Shown: one piece after another, positions 25,629 to 34,242 of the stretch | Layout of the letters: each line of letters begins with the position of its first letter | How positions within the stretch are numbered: the stretch's first letter is position 1 | NCBI RefSeq assembly: GCF_023242315.1 | Contig: NZ_JALLIY010000014.1 | Coordinates: 62,001 to 126,000 of the forward strand | Direction of reading: 5' to 3' | Length of the DNA: 64,000 nucleotides | DNA from: Pseudomonas sp. MWU13-2105 | GTDB lineage: Bacteria > Pseudomonadota > Gammaproteobacteria > Pseudomonadales > Pseudomonadaceae | The notes under the pieces: model-generated | Databases searched by the model: none | The model's input: the letters and a program-made list of their open reading frames with translations, nothing else | Told to the model about the DNA's origin: nothing | Translations under genes and position numbers: made by a program

Positions 25629-27311
25629 ATGTTGCAGACTCGTATCATTCCGCCCGCCGAAGGGGCTTATCAATACCCTCTGTTGATCAAGCGCTTGCTG
25701 ATGTCCGGCAGCCGCTACGAGAAAACCCGCGAGATCGTCTATCGCGACAAGCTGCGCTACAGCTATCCGACCTTGAGCGAGCGGGTCGCGCGCCTGGCCA
25801 ACGTGCTCACGGCGGCGGGGGTCAAGGCCGGCGATACCGTCGCGGTGATGGACTGGGACAGCCATCGCTACCTGGAATGCATGTTCGCCATCCCGATGAT
25901 CGGCGCGGTGATCCACACCATCAACGTGCGCCTCTCCCCCGAGCAGATCCTCTACACCATGAACCACGCCGAGGACCGCTTCGTGCTGGTCAACAGCGAG
26001 TTCGTCGGCCTGTACCAGGCGATTGCCGGGCACCTGACCACGGTGGACAAGACCCTGCTGCTCAGCGACACCGAGGACAAGAGCGCCGAGCTGCCGAACC
26101 TGGTGGGCGAATACGAGCAACTACTGGCGGCGGCGAGCCCGGTCTACGAGTTCGAGGATTTCGACGAGAATTCGGTCGCCACCACCTTCTACACCACCGG
26201 GACCACCGGCAATCCGAAGGGCGTCTACTTCACCCATCGCCAGCTGGTGCTGCACACCCTGGGCGAGGCGACCATCATGGGCTGCATCGACAGCGTGCGT
26301 CTGCTCGGCACCAACGACGTCTACATGCCGATCACCCCGATGTTCCACGTGCATGCCTGGGGTCTGCCCTATGTGGCGACCATGCTCGGGCTCAAGCAGG
26401 TCTATCCCGGCCGCTACGACCCGGAGCTGCTGGTGGAGCTGTGGCGCAAGGAAAAGGTCACGTTCTCCCATTGCGTGCCGACCATCCTGCAGATGGTGCT
26501 CAACGCCAAGGCGGCCCAGGGCACCGACTTCAAGGGCTGGAAGATGGTGATCGGCGGCAGTGCGTTGAACCGCACGCTGTATGAGACCGCCAAGAGCAAG
26601 GGTATTCAACTGACCGCCGCCTATGGCATGTCGGAGACCGGCCCGCTGGTGTCCTGTGCCCACCTCAGCGAAGAGTTGATGGCCTGCAGCGAGGACGAGC
26701 GCACCACCTACCGGATCAAGGCCGGGGTGCCCGGGCCGCTGGTGGAGGCGGCAATTGTCGACGAAGACGGCAATTTCCTCCCGGCGGACGGCGAGACCCA
26801 GGGCGAACTGGTGCTGCGCGCGCCCTGGCTGACCGAGGGCTATTACAACGAACCGCAGAAGGGCGCCGAGCTCTGGGCCGGCGGCTGGCTGCACACCGGC
26901 GACGTGGCGACCCTCGACAGCCTGGGGGTGATCGACATCCGCGACCGGATCAAGGACGTGATCAAGACCGGTGGCGAATGGATCTCCTCCCTGGCCCTGG
27001 AAGACCTGGTCAGTCGTCATCCGGCGGTACGTGAAGTAGCGGTAGTGGGCATTGCCGATCCGCAATGGGGTGAGCGGCCGTTTGCCCTGCTGGTCTTGCG
27101 CGAAGGCCATGAGATCGGCGCCCGCGAGCTCAAGGAGCACCTCAAGCCCTTCGTCGAGCAGGGGCACCTGAGCAAGTGGGCGATCCCGAGCCAGATCGCC
27201 CTTGTTACGGAAATTCCCAAGACCAGTGTCGGCAAACTGGACAAGAAGCGCATCCGCGTCGATATCATCCAATGGCAGGCCAGCAACAGCAGCTTCCTCT
27301 CGACCCTTTGA
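25629..27311 (+). CDS. AlkK-like medium/long-chain acyl-CoA ligase
   Basis: This enzyme of the adenylate-forming family activates fatty acids with ATP and CoA. The 560-residue protein shows the AMP-binding P-loop TFYTTGTTGNPKGVYFTH (about residue 185), the GMSETGP motif, and the C-terminal LHTGDVA, IRDRIKDVIKTGGEWIS and PKTSVGKLDKK blocks with the catalytic Lys. Overall it resembles AlkK and the P. putida medium-chain ligase PP_0763, which has the same downstream neighbours as I remember it. The ATG at 25629 is 5 nt from AAGGA. Confidence 0.9.
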   Translation: MLQTRIIPPAEGAYQYPLLIKRLLMSGSRYEKTREIVYRDKLRYSYPTLSERVARLANVLTAAGVKAGDTVAVMDWDSHRYLECMFAIPMIGAVIHTINVRLSPEQILYTMNHAEDRFVLVNSEFVGLYQAIAGHLTTVDKTLLLSDTEDKSAELPNLVGEYEQLLAAASPVYEFEDFDENSVATTFYTTGTTGNPKGVYFTHRQLVLHTLGEATIMGCIDSVRLLGTNDVYMPITPMFHVHAWGLPYVATMLGLKQVYPGRYDPELLVELWRKEKVTFSHCVPTILQMVLNAKAAQGTDFKGWKMVIGGSALNRTLYETAKSKGIQLTAAYGMSETGPLVSCAHLSEELMACSEDERTTYRIKAGVPGPLVEAAIVDEDGNFLPADGETQGELVLRAPWLTEGYYNEPQKGAELWAGGWLHTGDVATLDSLGVIDIRDRIKDVIKTGGEWISSLALEDLVSRHPAVREVAVVGIADPQWGERPFALLVLREGHEIGARELKEHLKPFVEQGHLSKWAIPSQIALVTEIPKTSVGKLDKKRIRVDIIQWQASNSSFLSTL

Positions 27312-27320
27312 GGTGTCCCC

Positions 27321-27342
27321 GCCACGCCCGAAAGGGCGTGGC
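27321..27342 (+). terminator. hairpin after the acyl-CoA ligase gene
   Basis: GCCACGCCC-GAAA-GGGCGTGGC is a perfect 9-bp stem with a stable GNRA tetraloop, 10 nt after the stop codon. There is no T run, so it may protect the 3' end rather than terminate. Confidence 0.5.
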
Positions 27343-27621
27343 AGCCCCACCAAGCAAGTGCTTGGCTGGTCGAATCCGAATTTTCAGTCATTCTTGCCCG
27401 CCGCTTTTCAACGGCTTGGCGAACGCATTGTTTGTGCAGTGACCCCAGGGTGCAAATCACACTTTAGAGGGATCAAGCGGTACTACCTGCTGGCTATAGT
27501 CCGCTGACGGATTTTCAGGAGTGGGACTGGCAGGCGCTACGCCGCGCCGCCACTTCGGGCGATGGATGGGAGTGTCTGCTTCCCTTTCGTCCGGAGCGTT
27601 CCTGAAGGTACTCACTGCCAA

Positions 27622-27629
27622 AACAATAA
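27622..27629 (+). promoter_or_regulatory. candidate Hfq/Crc motif before the DUF1302 gene
   Basis: AACAATAA fits AANAANAA and lies about 18 nt upstream of the start codon, next to GGAG. Confidence 0.4.
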
Positions 27630-27647
27630 AGCACATGGAGTATGTCG

Positions 27648-29507
27648 ATGATCGAGTTAAACCCGTTCTGGCGCCGGGCGAAGTTGCCCTTGGCCGTCAG
27701 CCTCGCCTCTACGCTCGCCGGTCCCGCCTTTGGCGTCAGCTTCAATGTCGGTGAAATCGAGGGCAGCTTCGACTCGTCCCTGTCGCTGGGGGCCAGTTGG
27801 TCGACACAGAATCCCAACAAGAATCTGATCGGCGTCAACAATGGCGGCGCGGGGCTGTCGCAGACCTCGGATGACGGGCACCAGAACTTCAAGGCCGGCG
27901 ACACCTTTTCGAAGATCTTCAAGGGGGTGCATGACCTTGAATTGAAATACGGTGATACCGGCGTGTTCGTGCGCGGCAAGTATTGGTACGACTTTGCCTT
28001 GCAGAACCAGGACCTCGACTTCAAGAACGTCAGCAACGACGGCCGTCAGGAAGGCGCCCGCTCTTCCGGTGCGGAGATCCTCGATGCCTTCGTCTATCAC
28101 AACTACAGCATTGCCGACCTGCCGGGCACGGTGCGCCTGGGCAAACAGGTGGTGAGCTGGGGCGAAAGTACCTTTATCGGTGGCGGCATCAATTCGATCA
28201 ACCCGATCGATGTATCCGCGTTCCGTCGTCCAGGGGCCGAGATCAAGGAGGGCCTGATTCCGGTCAACATGTTCTACATGAACCAGAGCCTCACCGATAA
28301 CCTCTCGGCGGAAGGCTTCTACCAGATTGGCTGGGATTCGACGGTCACCGACAACTGCGGCACGTTTTTCTCGCAGTCGGACATTTCCTCGCATGGCTGT
28401 AACAATAACCTGCGGGTCTTGAGCTCGACTGCGACGATCAGTCCGGCCCAGCAAGCGGCGCTACGTCCGCTGGGTGTCGATATCAATGGCGAGGGTGTCC
28501 TGGTTCGCCGCTCGCCGGACCAGGATCCAAGCAGTGGCGGCCAGTTCGGCCTGGCCATGCATTACAACTTCGAGCCGCTGGATACCGAGTTCGGCGCCTA
28601 TTTCATGAACTACCACAGTCGCGCGCCGATCTTCAGTGCCAAGGGCGCTTCCCAGGCGGTTTTCAATAGTGCTCCGTTCCTCGGTGCGGCGGCCCCCCTG
28701 GTGGTGGCGGGTAACTCCAGCTACTTCATGGAGTACCCGGAGAACATCCGCCTGTATGGCCTGAGCTTCTCCACCACCTTGCCCACCGGTACTGCCTGGA
28801 GCGGTGAGTTGAGTTATCGGCCGAATGCGCCGGTGCAGATCAGTACCACCGATATCCTCTATGCGGGTGTCACGCCATTGCCCGGCCTGGGCAATGCCTC
28901 GATCATCAAGGGCTCGCCGGGTCAGACGGTCAACGGCTATAACCGCAAGGAAATCACCCAGTTCCAGACCACCTTCACGCATTTCTTCGACCAGGTCATG
29001 GGCGCCAGCCGCCTGACCCTCGTCGGTGAAGCCGGGATCACCTATGTGGGCGGCCTGGAAAGCCGCGACAAGGTTCGCTACGGCCGCGACCCGGTCTATG
29101 GCCCTGGCACCTTGCCCAACGGTTTTTGCCCAACCCTCAATGGCAACACCATCGCTGGCGCGGGGGCCGGCGCGGACGCCAGCAACCGCAGCAGCAACTG
29201 CAATAACGACGGCTTCACCACCGCCACGTCCTGGGGCTATCGCGCCCGGGCCATCTGGGAATACCCGGATGTCTTCGCCGGGGTGAACCTCAAGCCCAAC
29301 GTGGCCTGGTCCCATGACGTGAAAGGTTATTCGCCGGGTCCTGGCGGCAACTTCGAGCAGGGGCGCAAGGCCGTCAGCCTGGGCCTCGATGCCGAGTACC
29401 AGAACACCTACACCGCTAGCCTGAACTACACCAACTTCTTCGGTGGCGACTACAGCACGGTGGATGACCGTGACTTCGTGGCACTGAGCGTTGGCATGAA
29501 CTTCTAA
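27648..29507 (+). CDS. DUF1302 outer-membrane protein
   Basis: This protein of about 619 residues has an N-terminal signal peptide (KLPLAVSLASTLAGPAFG, cleavage near residue 30) followed by many short alternating beta segments with aromatic ends, and it ends in VALSVGMNF with a C-terminal Phe as in outer-membrane barrels. It belongs to DUF1302, which usually occurs together with DUF1329 next to lipid or hydrophobic-compound genes. The neighbouring ligase and activator suggest uptake of fatty acids or esters (inference). Two ATGs are possible; GGAG is 7 nt from the one at 27648 and only 1 nt from 27642. Confidence 0.85.
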   Translation: MIELNPFWRRAKLPLAVSLASTLAGPAFGVSFNVGEIEGSFDSSLSLGASWSTQNPNKNLIGVNNGGAGLSQTSDDGHQNFKAGDTFSKIFKGVHDLELKYGDTGVFVRGKYWYDFALQNQDLDFKNVSNDGRQEGARSSGAEILDAFVYHNYSIADLPGTVRLGKQVVSWGESTFIGGGINSINPIDVSAFRRPGAEIKEGLIPVNMFYMNQSLTDNLSAEGFYQIGWDSTVTDNCGTFFSQSDISSHGCNNNLRVLSSTATISPAQQAALRPLGVDINGEGVLVRRSPDQDPSSGGQFGLAMHYNFEPLDTEFGAYFMNYHSRAPIFSAKGASQAVFNSAPFLGAAAPLVVAGNSSYFMEYPENIRLYGLSFSTTLPTGTAWSGELSYRPNAPVQISTTDILYAGVTPLPGLGNASIIKGSPGQTVNGYNRKEITQFQTTFTHFFDQVMGASRLTLVGEAGITYVGGLESRDKVRYGRDPVYGPGTLPNGFCPTLNGNTIAGAGAGADASNRSSNCNNDGFTTATSWGYRARAIWEYPDVFAGVNLKPNVAWSHDVKGYSPGPGGNFEQGRKAVSLGLDAEYQNTYTASLNYTNFFGGDYSTVDDRDFVALSVGMNF

Positions 29508-29525
29508 GACCGTTGCACTTGAAGG

Positions 29526-29536
29526 AATAACAACAA
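29526..29536 (+). promoter_or_regulatory. overlapping candidate Hfq/Crc motifs before the DUF1329 gene
   Basis: AATAACAACAA contains two overlapping AANAANAA matches directly between the AAGGA ribosome site and the ATG, a position where Hfq/Crc would block initiation. Confidence 0.45.
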
Positions 29537-29537
29537 G

Positions 29538-30902
29538 ATGAAAATCACCAAGAATCTGCTTCAGGTCGGTGTACTGGGATTGTCGTTGCTGGCCACCGGT
29601 GTGATGGCTGCGGTGTCCGCCGATGAAGCGGCGAAACTGGGCACGAGCCTGACCCCGATGGGCGCGGAAAAGGCCGGCAATGCCGCCGGCACCATCCCGG
29701 CCTGGGCGCCGATGGCGAAGACCATCGGTACTGCCGACAGCAAGGGCTTCCTCTCCGACCCGTACGCCAGTGAAAAGCCGCTGTTCATCATCACCGCGCA
29801 GAACGTCGAGCAATACAAGGACAAGCTGGCCCCCGGGCAATACGCGATGTTCAAGCGTTACCCGGAGACCTTCAAGATGCCGGTCTACCCGTCCCACCGT
29901 GGTGCCACCGTGCCGGATGAGGTGTTCGCGGCGATCAGGGAAAACGCTACCAAGACCAACCTGGTCAGCGGCGGCAACGGCCTGGAAAACTTCAGGACGG
30001 CCGTGCCGTTCCCGATCCCGAAAAGCGGCGTGGAAGTGATCTGGAACCACATCACCCGCTATCGCGGCGGCAGCGTGACCCGCCTGGTGACCCAGGCCAC
30101 GCCCCAGGCCAATGGCTCGTACAGCCTGGTGTACTTCCAGGACCAGTTCGTCTTCCGTGACAAGATGAAGGACTACGATCCGGCCAACCCCGGCAATATT
30201 CTCTTCTACTTCAAGCAGAAAGTGACCGCGCCGGCACGCCTGGCCGGTGGCGTGCTGCTGGTCCACGAAACCCTCGACCAGGTCAAGGAACCACGTTCGG
30301 CCTGGGTCTACAATGCCGGCCAGCGCCGCGTGCGACGTGCCCCGCAGGTCTCCTATGACGGTCCGGGTACCGCCGCCGACGGCCTGCGCACCTCCGACAA
30401 CCTGGACATGTACAACGGCGCGCCGGACCGCTACGACTGGAAGCTCGAAGGCAAGAAGGAGATGTACATCGCCTCCGACAGCTACAAGCTCGATTCGCCG
30501 CAACTCAAGTACGCCGACATCATCAAGGCCGGGCACATCAACCAGGACCTGGCGCGCTATGAGCTGCGCCGCGTCTGGCACGTGGTCGCGACCCTGAAGG
30601 AGGGCCAACGCCACATCTACGCCAAACGTGACTTCTATATCGACGAAGACACCTGGCAGGCGGCGGTGATCGACCATTACGACGGTCGCGGCCAGCTCTG
30701 GCGTGTCGCCGAGGCCCATGCCGAGAACTACTACGACAAGCAAGTGCCGTGGTACGCCCTGGAAACCCTCTACGACCTGCAGTCCGGCCGCTACCTGGCG
30801 TTGGGTATGAAGAACGAAGAGAAACAGGCGTATGACTTCGGCTTCACCGCCACCACCAGCGACTTCACCCCGGCCGCCTTGCGCCAGGACGGCGTTCGCT
30901 GA
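29538..30902 (+). CDS. DUF1329 periplasmic/outer-membrane-associated protein
   Basis: This 454-residue exported protein has a clear signal peptide (LLQVGVLGLSLLATGVMA, cleaved near residue 25). The mature part belongs to DUF1329, thought to adopt a LolA/LolB-like half-barrel that can hold lipids; this is a family inference. Conserved-looking stretches include PVYPSHRGATVPDEV and YDGPGTAADGLRTSDNLDMYNGAPDRYDWKLEGKKEM. It starts 30 nt after the DUF1302 stop, so the two are co-transcribed and probably work as one envelope system for hydrophobic substrates. Confidence 0.87.
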   Translation: MKITKNLLQVGVLGLSLLATGVMAAVSADEAAKLGTSLTPMGAEKAGNAAGTIPAWAPMAKTIGTADSKGFLSDPYASEKPLFIITAQNVEQYKDKLAPGQYAMFKRYPETFKMPVYPSHRGATVPDEVFAAIRENATKTNLVSGGNGLENFRTAVPFPIPKSGVEVIWNHITRYRGGSVTRLVTQATPQANGSYSLVYFQDQFVFRDKMKDYDPANPGNILFYFKQKVTAPARLAGGVLLVHETLDQVKEPRSAWVYNAGQRRVRRAPQVSYDGPGTAADGLRTSDNLDMYNGAPDRYDWKLEGKKEMYIASDSYKLDSPQLKYADIIKAGHINQDLARYELRRVWHVVATLKEGQRHIYAKRDFYIDEDTWQAAVIDHYDGRGQLWRVAEAHAENYYDKQVPWYALETLYDLQSGRYLALGMKNEEKQAYDFGFTATTSDFTPAALRQDGVR

Positions 30903-30905
30903 CAC

Positions 30906-30926
30906 TGTGGGAGCACCGCTCCCACA
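30906..30926. repeat. minimal REP-like palindrome
   Basis: TGTGGGAGC-ACC-GCTCCCACA is a collapsed REP doublet of the TGTGGGAGCGG family, with the internal parts missing, just after the DUF1329 stop codon. Confidence 0.65.
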
Positions 30927-30997
30927 AAAGCTCTGCTCCTAAATAGGCATCGCTCTCACATGCAACCCGTTACAAGCGCAGGCCGCATCCTGCGTTG

Positions 30998-31028
30998 AAA
31001 CGCCCCGGCTGATTCGGGGCGTTTTTTT
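30998..31028 (+). terminator. intrinsic terminator of the DUF1302-DUF1329 unit
   Basis: AAACGCCCC and GGGGCGTTT form a 9-bp stem, followed by a run of seven T. Confidence 0.9.
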
Positions 31029-31170
31029 GCCTGCGGGATTTGTATGGCTAAATATTTCAAGGTCGATGCTTTTCGACAAAATTAAGACAATAAGCCTTCA
31101 ATATGACGCTTTTTACCGCTAGTCTGCGGACAGCTGCCTGCCGATAACAGTCCTTCAACAAGAGCCGGCC

Positions 31171-33918
31171 ATGACTGATCTGTCCCGTATGCAAGGTCCC
31201 GTGGGCCAGGCCATACCTGCCCTGGAAGGACGCTTCTACCGTCCGCCACTGCCGGACGGCTATGTGTTGCGCCCGCGCCTGTGCGAACGTCTCGGCGCCG
31301 GGTTGCACGGTCGTCTGTTGCTGGTCAGCGCGCCGGCCGGTTTCGGCAAGAGTTCACTGGCGGTGGAGTTCTGCCAGAGCCTGCCCGGGCATTGGCAAAG
31401 CCTGTGGCTGGGGCTCAGTCCGCGGGACAATGATCCTGGGCGTTTCCTCGAACGCTTGCTCGCCGGCCTGCAACACTACTTTCCGGGCCTCGGCAGCCAG
31501 GCACTGGGGCTGTTGAAAATGCGCCAGCGCCATCAACCCTTCGCGTTCGAGGAGTGGCTGGATGGCCTGCTCGACGAACTGGCGCTGCACCTGTCCGGCA
31601 CCACGCCATTGTTGCTGGTGCTCGACGACTACCATCTGGCCCAGGGACCGGTGCTGGATCGTTGCCTGCAGTTCTTCCTCAACCACCTGCCTGCCGGTCT
31701 GCTGGTGATGGTCACCAGCCGGCAGCGGCCGGAGTGGCACCTGGCGCGCCTGCGGTTGTCCCGGCAGTTGCTGGAACTGAGCGAGCAGGACCTGCGCCTG
31801 ACCCACGACGAATCCCTGGACCTGTTCGAGCGCCACAGCAGTTCCTTGCGTGGCGAGGCGCTGAACACCCTGATCGAACGCAGCGAGGGCTGGGTGGCCG
31901 GCTTGCGCTTCTGGTTGCTGGCCGCCGCGCAGGCCAGCAGCGATACGGCGTTGCCCCAGGTCCTGCAAGGTGGCACCGGGCTGATTCGCGACTACCTGCT
32001 GGAAGAGGTGATCGACTGCCTGCCGCCCGAGGTCCAGGCCTTCCTCTACGATACCGCGCCCCAGGAGCGCTTTTGCGGCGAACTGTGCGATGCCATTCGC
32101 GAGTCCCATGACAGCGCGCGGATTCTCGGCTACCTGCAATCGCACCAGGTGTTCCTGGTACCGCTGGACGAACACGGCCACTGGTTCCGTTATCACCACC
32201 TGTTTTCCGATCTGCTGCGCAGCCGTCCGCCGAGCAATGCCCTGGTCCCGGCCGCCAGCCTGCACCTGCGGGCCTGCCGCTGGTTCAGTTCCCAGGGCCT
32301 GCTCGACGAGGCGGTGGAGCAGGCCCTGCGGGCCGGGCACCTGGATGTGGCGGCCAACCTGGTGCAGAACCTCTCGGAAGAGCAACTGCTGGCCGAGCAG
32401 AACGTCGGCATGTTGCTGCGCTGGAAAACCGACTTGCCCGATCGCCTGCTGGCCAGCACGCCACGTCTGATCGTGCTCTACGCCTGGGCCTTGGGCCTGG
32501 CCTGCCAACTGGATGCGGCCGAGGAGTTGGCCAGCCACTTGAGCCGTTTCCTGCCTGCGCCCTCGGCCACGGCGCAGAAGTCCATGCTCGCGCAATGGCT
32601 GGCCCTGAGCGGGATCATTGCCCGTGGCCGCGGCGATCGCCAGAAGACCCAGGACTATTGCGGCGAAGCCTTGCTCAGCCTGCCGCACAAGCGCTACGGC
32701 CAGCGCCTGGTGTGCCTGTCGACCCTGTCCAACCTGGCGATTGCCGACGGCGACCTGTGGCGCGCGCGTGGCCTGAATCGCGAGTCGCTGGAGCTGGCCC
32801 AACGGGTCGGCAACCCTTTGTTCGAAGCCTTGGCCCATTACGACCGGGCGCGAGTGCTCCAGGCCCGTGGCGAGGTCTTGCGCGCACTGGATGAGGTTCG
32901 CCAGGGCTTGCAGCGGCTGGAGGGTTTGCCCGCCCAACGGCTGTACGCCGCCCGCGCCCGGTTGACGCTGTACGAGGGGTACCTGCTGACCCTGCGCCTG
33001 CAACCCGAGGCCGGGCGCATTCGCCTGTTGGCGGGGCTCCACGAGGCGCGGGCCTGCCGTGATATCAGCGTTCTGGTGGGGCATTGCGTGATTGCCGGCC
33101 AGGAAGGGCGCGACGGCGAGTTCGCCAAGGCCTTTGCCGAGCTGGCCGAGGCCGAGCGCCTGATGCATATCTGGGATGTGCCGCCGATTTATTACCTGGC
33201 GATGATCACCCTGATGAAGTGCCAACTGTGGCTGGCCCAGGGTCGCATCGACCTCGCCGAAGCCTGGCTGGGGCGCCTGGAACAGACCTATAACGGCGAT
33301 CAGCCGGCGGCGGCGCCGGAGTTCCACCCGCAATTGCCCCTGCATATCCAGCTGCAGCAGGCATTGCTCGAGGCGTTGCGGGGCAAACCCGCGGCGGCGC
33401 GGCAACGCCTGGCGAAACTGGTGGAGCAGGGCCAGGCCAGTGGCGGCCAACTGCTCAGCGTAATGGCCTGGAACCAGTGGGTGCTGGTGTTGCTGGCGAC
33501 GTCCCGGGAGGCCGAAGCCCGGCCGCTGTTCGCCCATGCGGTGGAGGCCACCACCGGTGGCGCGTTGTTGCCGTTCCAGGCCCTGGCGAAGGCCCATCCG
33601 GAGTGGATGCGCGAGCAACTGTTGCAAGGTCCCGACACATCGTTGCGACAAAGCCTGCTGGCGTTGCTGCCGGTCCAGGCGGTACGCGAGACGGCGGAGC
33701 TGGCGCAGCCGGTCGAGAGTCTGAGCACCCGCGAACTGGCGGTCCTGCATTTGATCGCCCAGGGTTGTTCGAACCAGGAGATCAGCGATCAGTTGTTCAT
33801 TTCCCTGCATACGGTGAAAACCCACGCCAGCCATATCAACAGCAAACTGGGGGTCGAACGGCGCACCCAGGCCGTGGCACGGGCGCAGGAGCTGGGATTG
33901 CTGGGCGATTCCCGCTGA
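31171..33918 (+). CDS. MalT-like ATP-dependent LuxR-family activator (LAL)
   Basis: This large regulator of 915 residues has an N-terminal STAND ATPase with the Walker A motif APAGFGKSS (residues 54-62) and a Walker B-like LLLVLDDYHL. A long helical TPR-like sensor region follows (about 350-830), and a C-terminal LuxR HTH (LSTRELAVLHLIAQGCSNQEIS...LFISLHTVKTHASHINSKLGV). MalT-type proteins multimerise on binding inducer and ATP. Its place behind the ligase and DUF1302/1329 genes suggests that it activates them in response to a fatty acid or ester. It has its own promoter region after the terminator. Confidence 0.92.
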   Translation: MTDLSRMQGPVGQAIPALEGRFYRPPLPDGYVLRPRLCERLGAGLHGRLLLVSAPAGFGKSSLAVEFCQSLPGHWQSLWLGLSPRDNDPGRFLERLLAGLQHYFPGLGSQALGLLKMRQRHQPFAFEEWLDGLLDELALHLSGTTPLLLVLDDYHLAQGPVLDRCLQFFLNHLPAGLLVMVTSRQRPEWHLARLRLSRQLLELSEQDLRLTHDESLDLFERHSSSLRGEALNTLIERSEGWVAGLRFWLLAAAQASSDTALPQVLQGGTGLIRDYLLEEVIDCLPPEVQAFLYDTAPQERFCGELCDAIRESHDSARILGYLQSHQVFLVPLDEHGHWFRYHHLFSDLLRSRPPSNALVPAASLHLRACRWFSSQGLLDEAVEQALRAGHLDVAANLVQNLSEEQLLAEQNVGMLLRWKTDLPDRLLASTPRLIVLYAWALGLACQLDAAEELASHLSRFLPAPSATAQKSMLAQWLALSGIIARGRGDRQKTQDYCGEALLSLPHKRYGQRLVCLSTLSNLAIADGDLWRARGLNRESLELAQRVGNPLFEALAHYDRARVLQARGEVLRALDEVRQGLQRLEGLPAQRLYAARARLTLYEGYLLTLRLQPEAGRIRLLAGLHEARACRDISVLVGHCVIAGQEGRDGEFAKAFAELAEAERLMHIWDVPPIYYLAMITLMKCQLWLAQGRIDLAEAWLGRLEQTYNGDQPAAAPEFHPQLPLHIQLQQALLEALRGKPAAARQRLAKLVEQGQASGGQLLSVMAWNQWVLVLLATSREAEARPLFAHAVEATTGGALLPFQALAKAHPEWMREQLLQGPDTSLRQSLLALLPVQAVRETAELAQPVESLSTRELAVLHLIAQGCSNQEISDQLFISLHTVKTHASHINSKLGVERRTQAVARAQELGLLGDSR

Positions 33919-34242
33919 GGGTGCGGTCGGGGCGGCATGCACCATGCAACCTGTATGAGCCGACTTGCCGGCGCTGGGGAGGATATCCAGCCCGTCATCT
34001 GTGCGTCGTGCATCGCAATCGCCAGCAAACCGGTTCCTACGGCTCCGTGTTGGTCTGGATGTCTACCGTTCGGCCAGCGATCTGCCGAAGAATCCGCGAC
34101 GGGGTGGCTATGTGCTTTGCGTCAGCTATAACCAATAGACGTCTGCTCTCCCTTTTAACGCCGATGGGCGAGGGTGTGAGGGACGGGGGCCACGTCAGCG
34201 CTCTTTGGTCATGAATTACAAGGGAATTGCCGGGAGCAAGGA
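33919..34242. other. intergenic region with decayed REP-like sequence
   Basis: There is no gene in about 320 bp. GACTTGCCGGCGCTGGGG near 33962 and GCCAGCAAACCGGTTCCTAC near 34020 look like the two arms of a worn REP doublet. The remainder up to the ribosome site at 34230 has no recognisable structure. Confidence 0.5.

Larger units (their letters stand above)
27312..27647. other. intergenic region before the DUF1302 gene
   Basis: There is no gene in about 335 bp. It holds a GNRA-loop hairpin at 27321-27342 after the ligase gene, and the ribosome site plus a CA-motif just before the DUF1302 gene. A separate promoter for the DUF1302-DUF1329 pair is likely but I cannot name its boxes with confidence. 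Confidence 0.6.

Noticed and set aside
28461-30905. 814-residue open frame antisense to DUF1302/DUF1329 genes
   Set aside because: It spans two real genes and their gap on the opposite strand, and the translation shows no domain.
31354-33945. 863-residue open frame antisense to the MalT-like regulator
   Set aside because: Gln-rich composition without motifs; the sense strand has Walker and LuxR HTH motifs.
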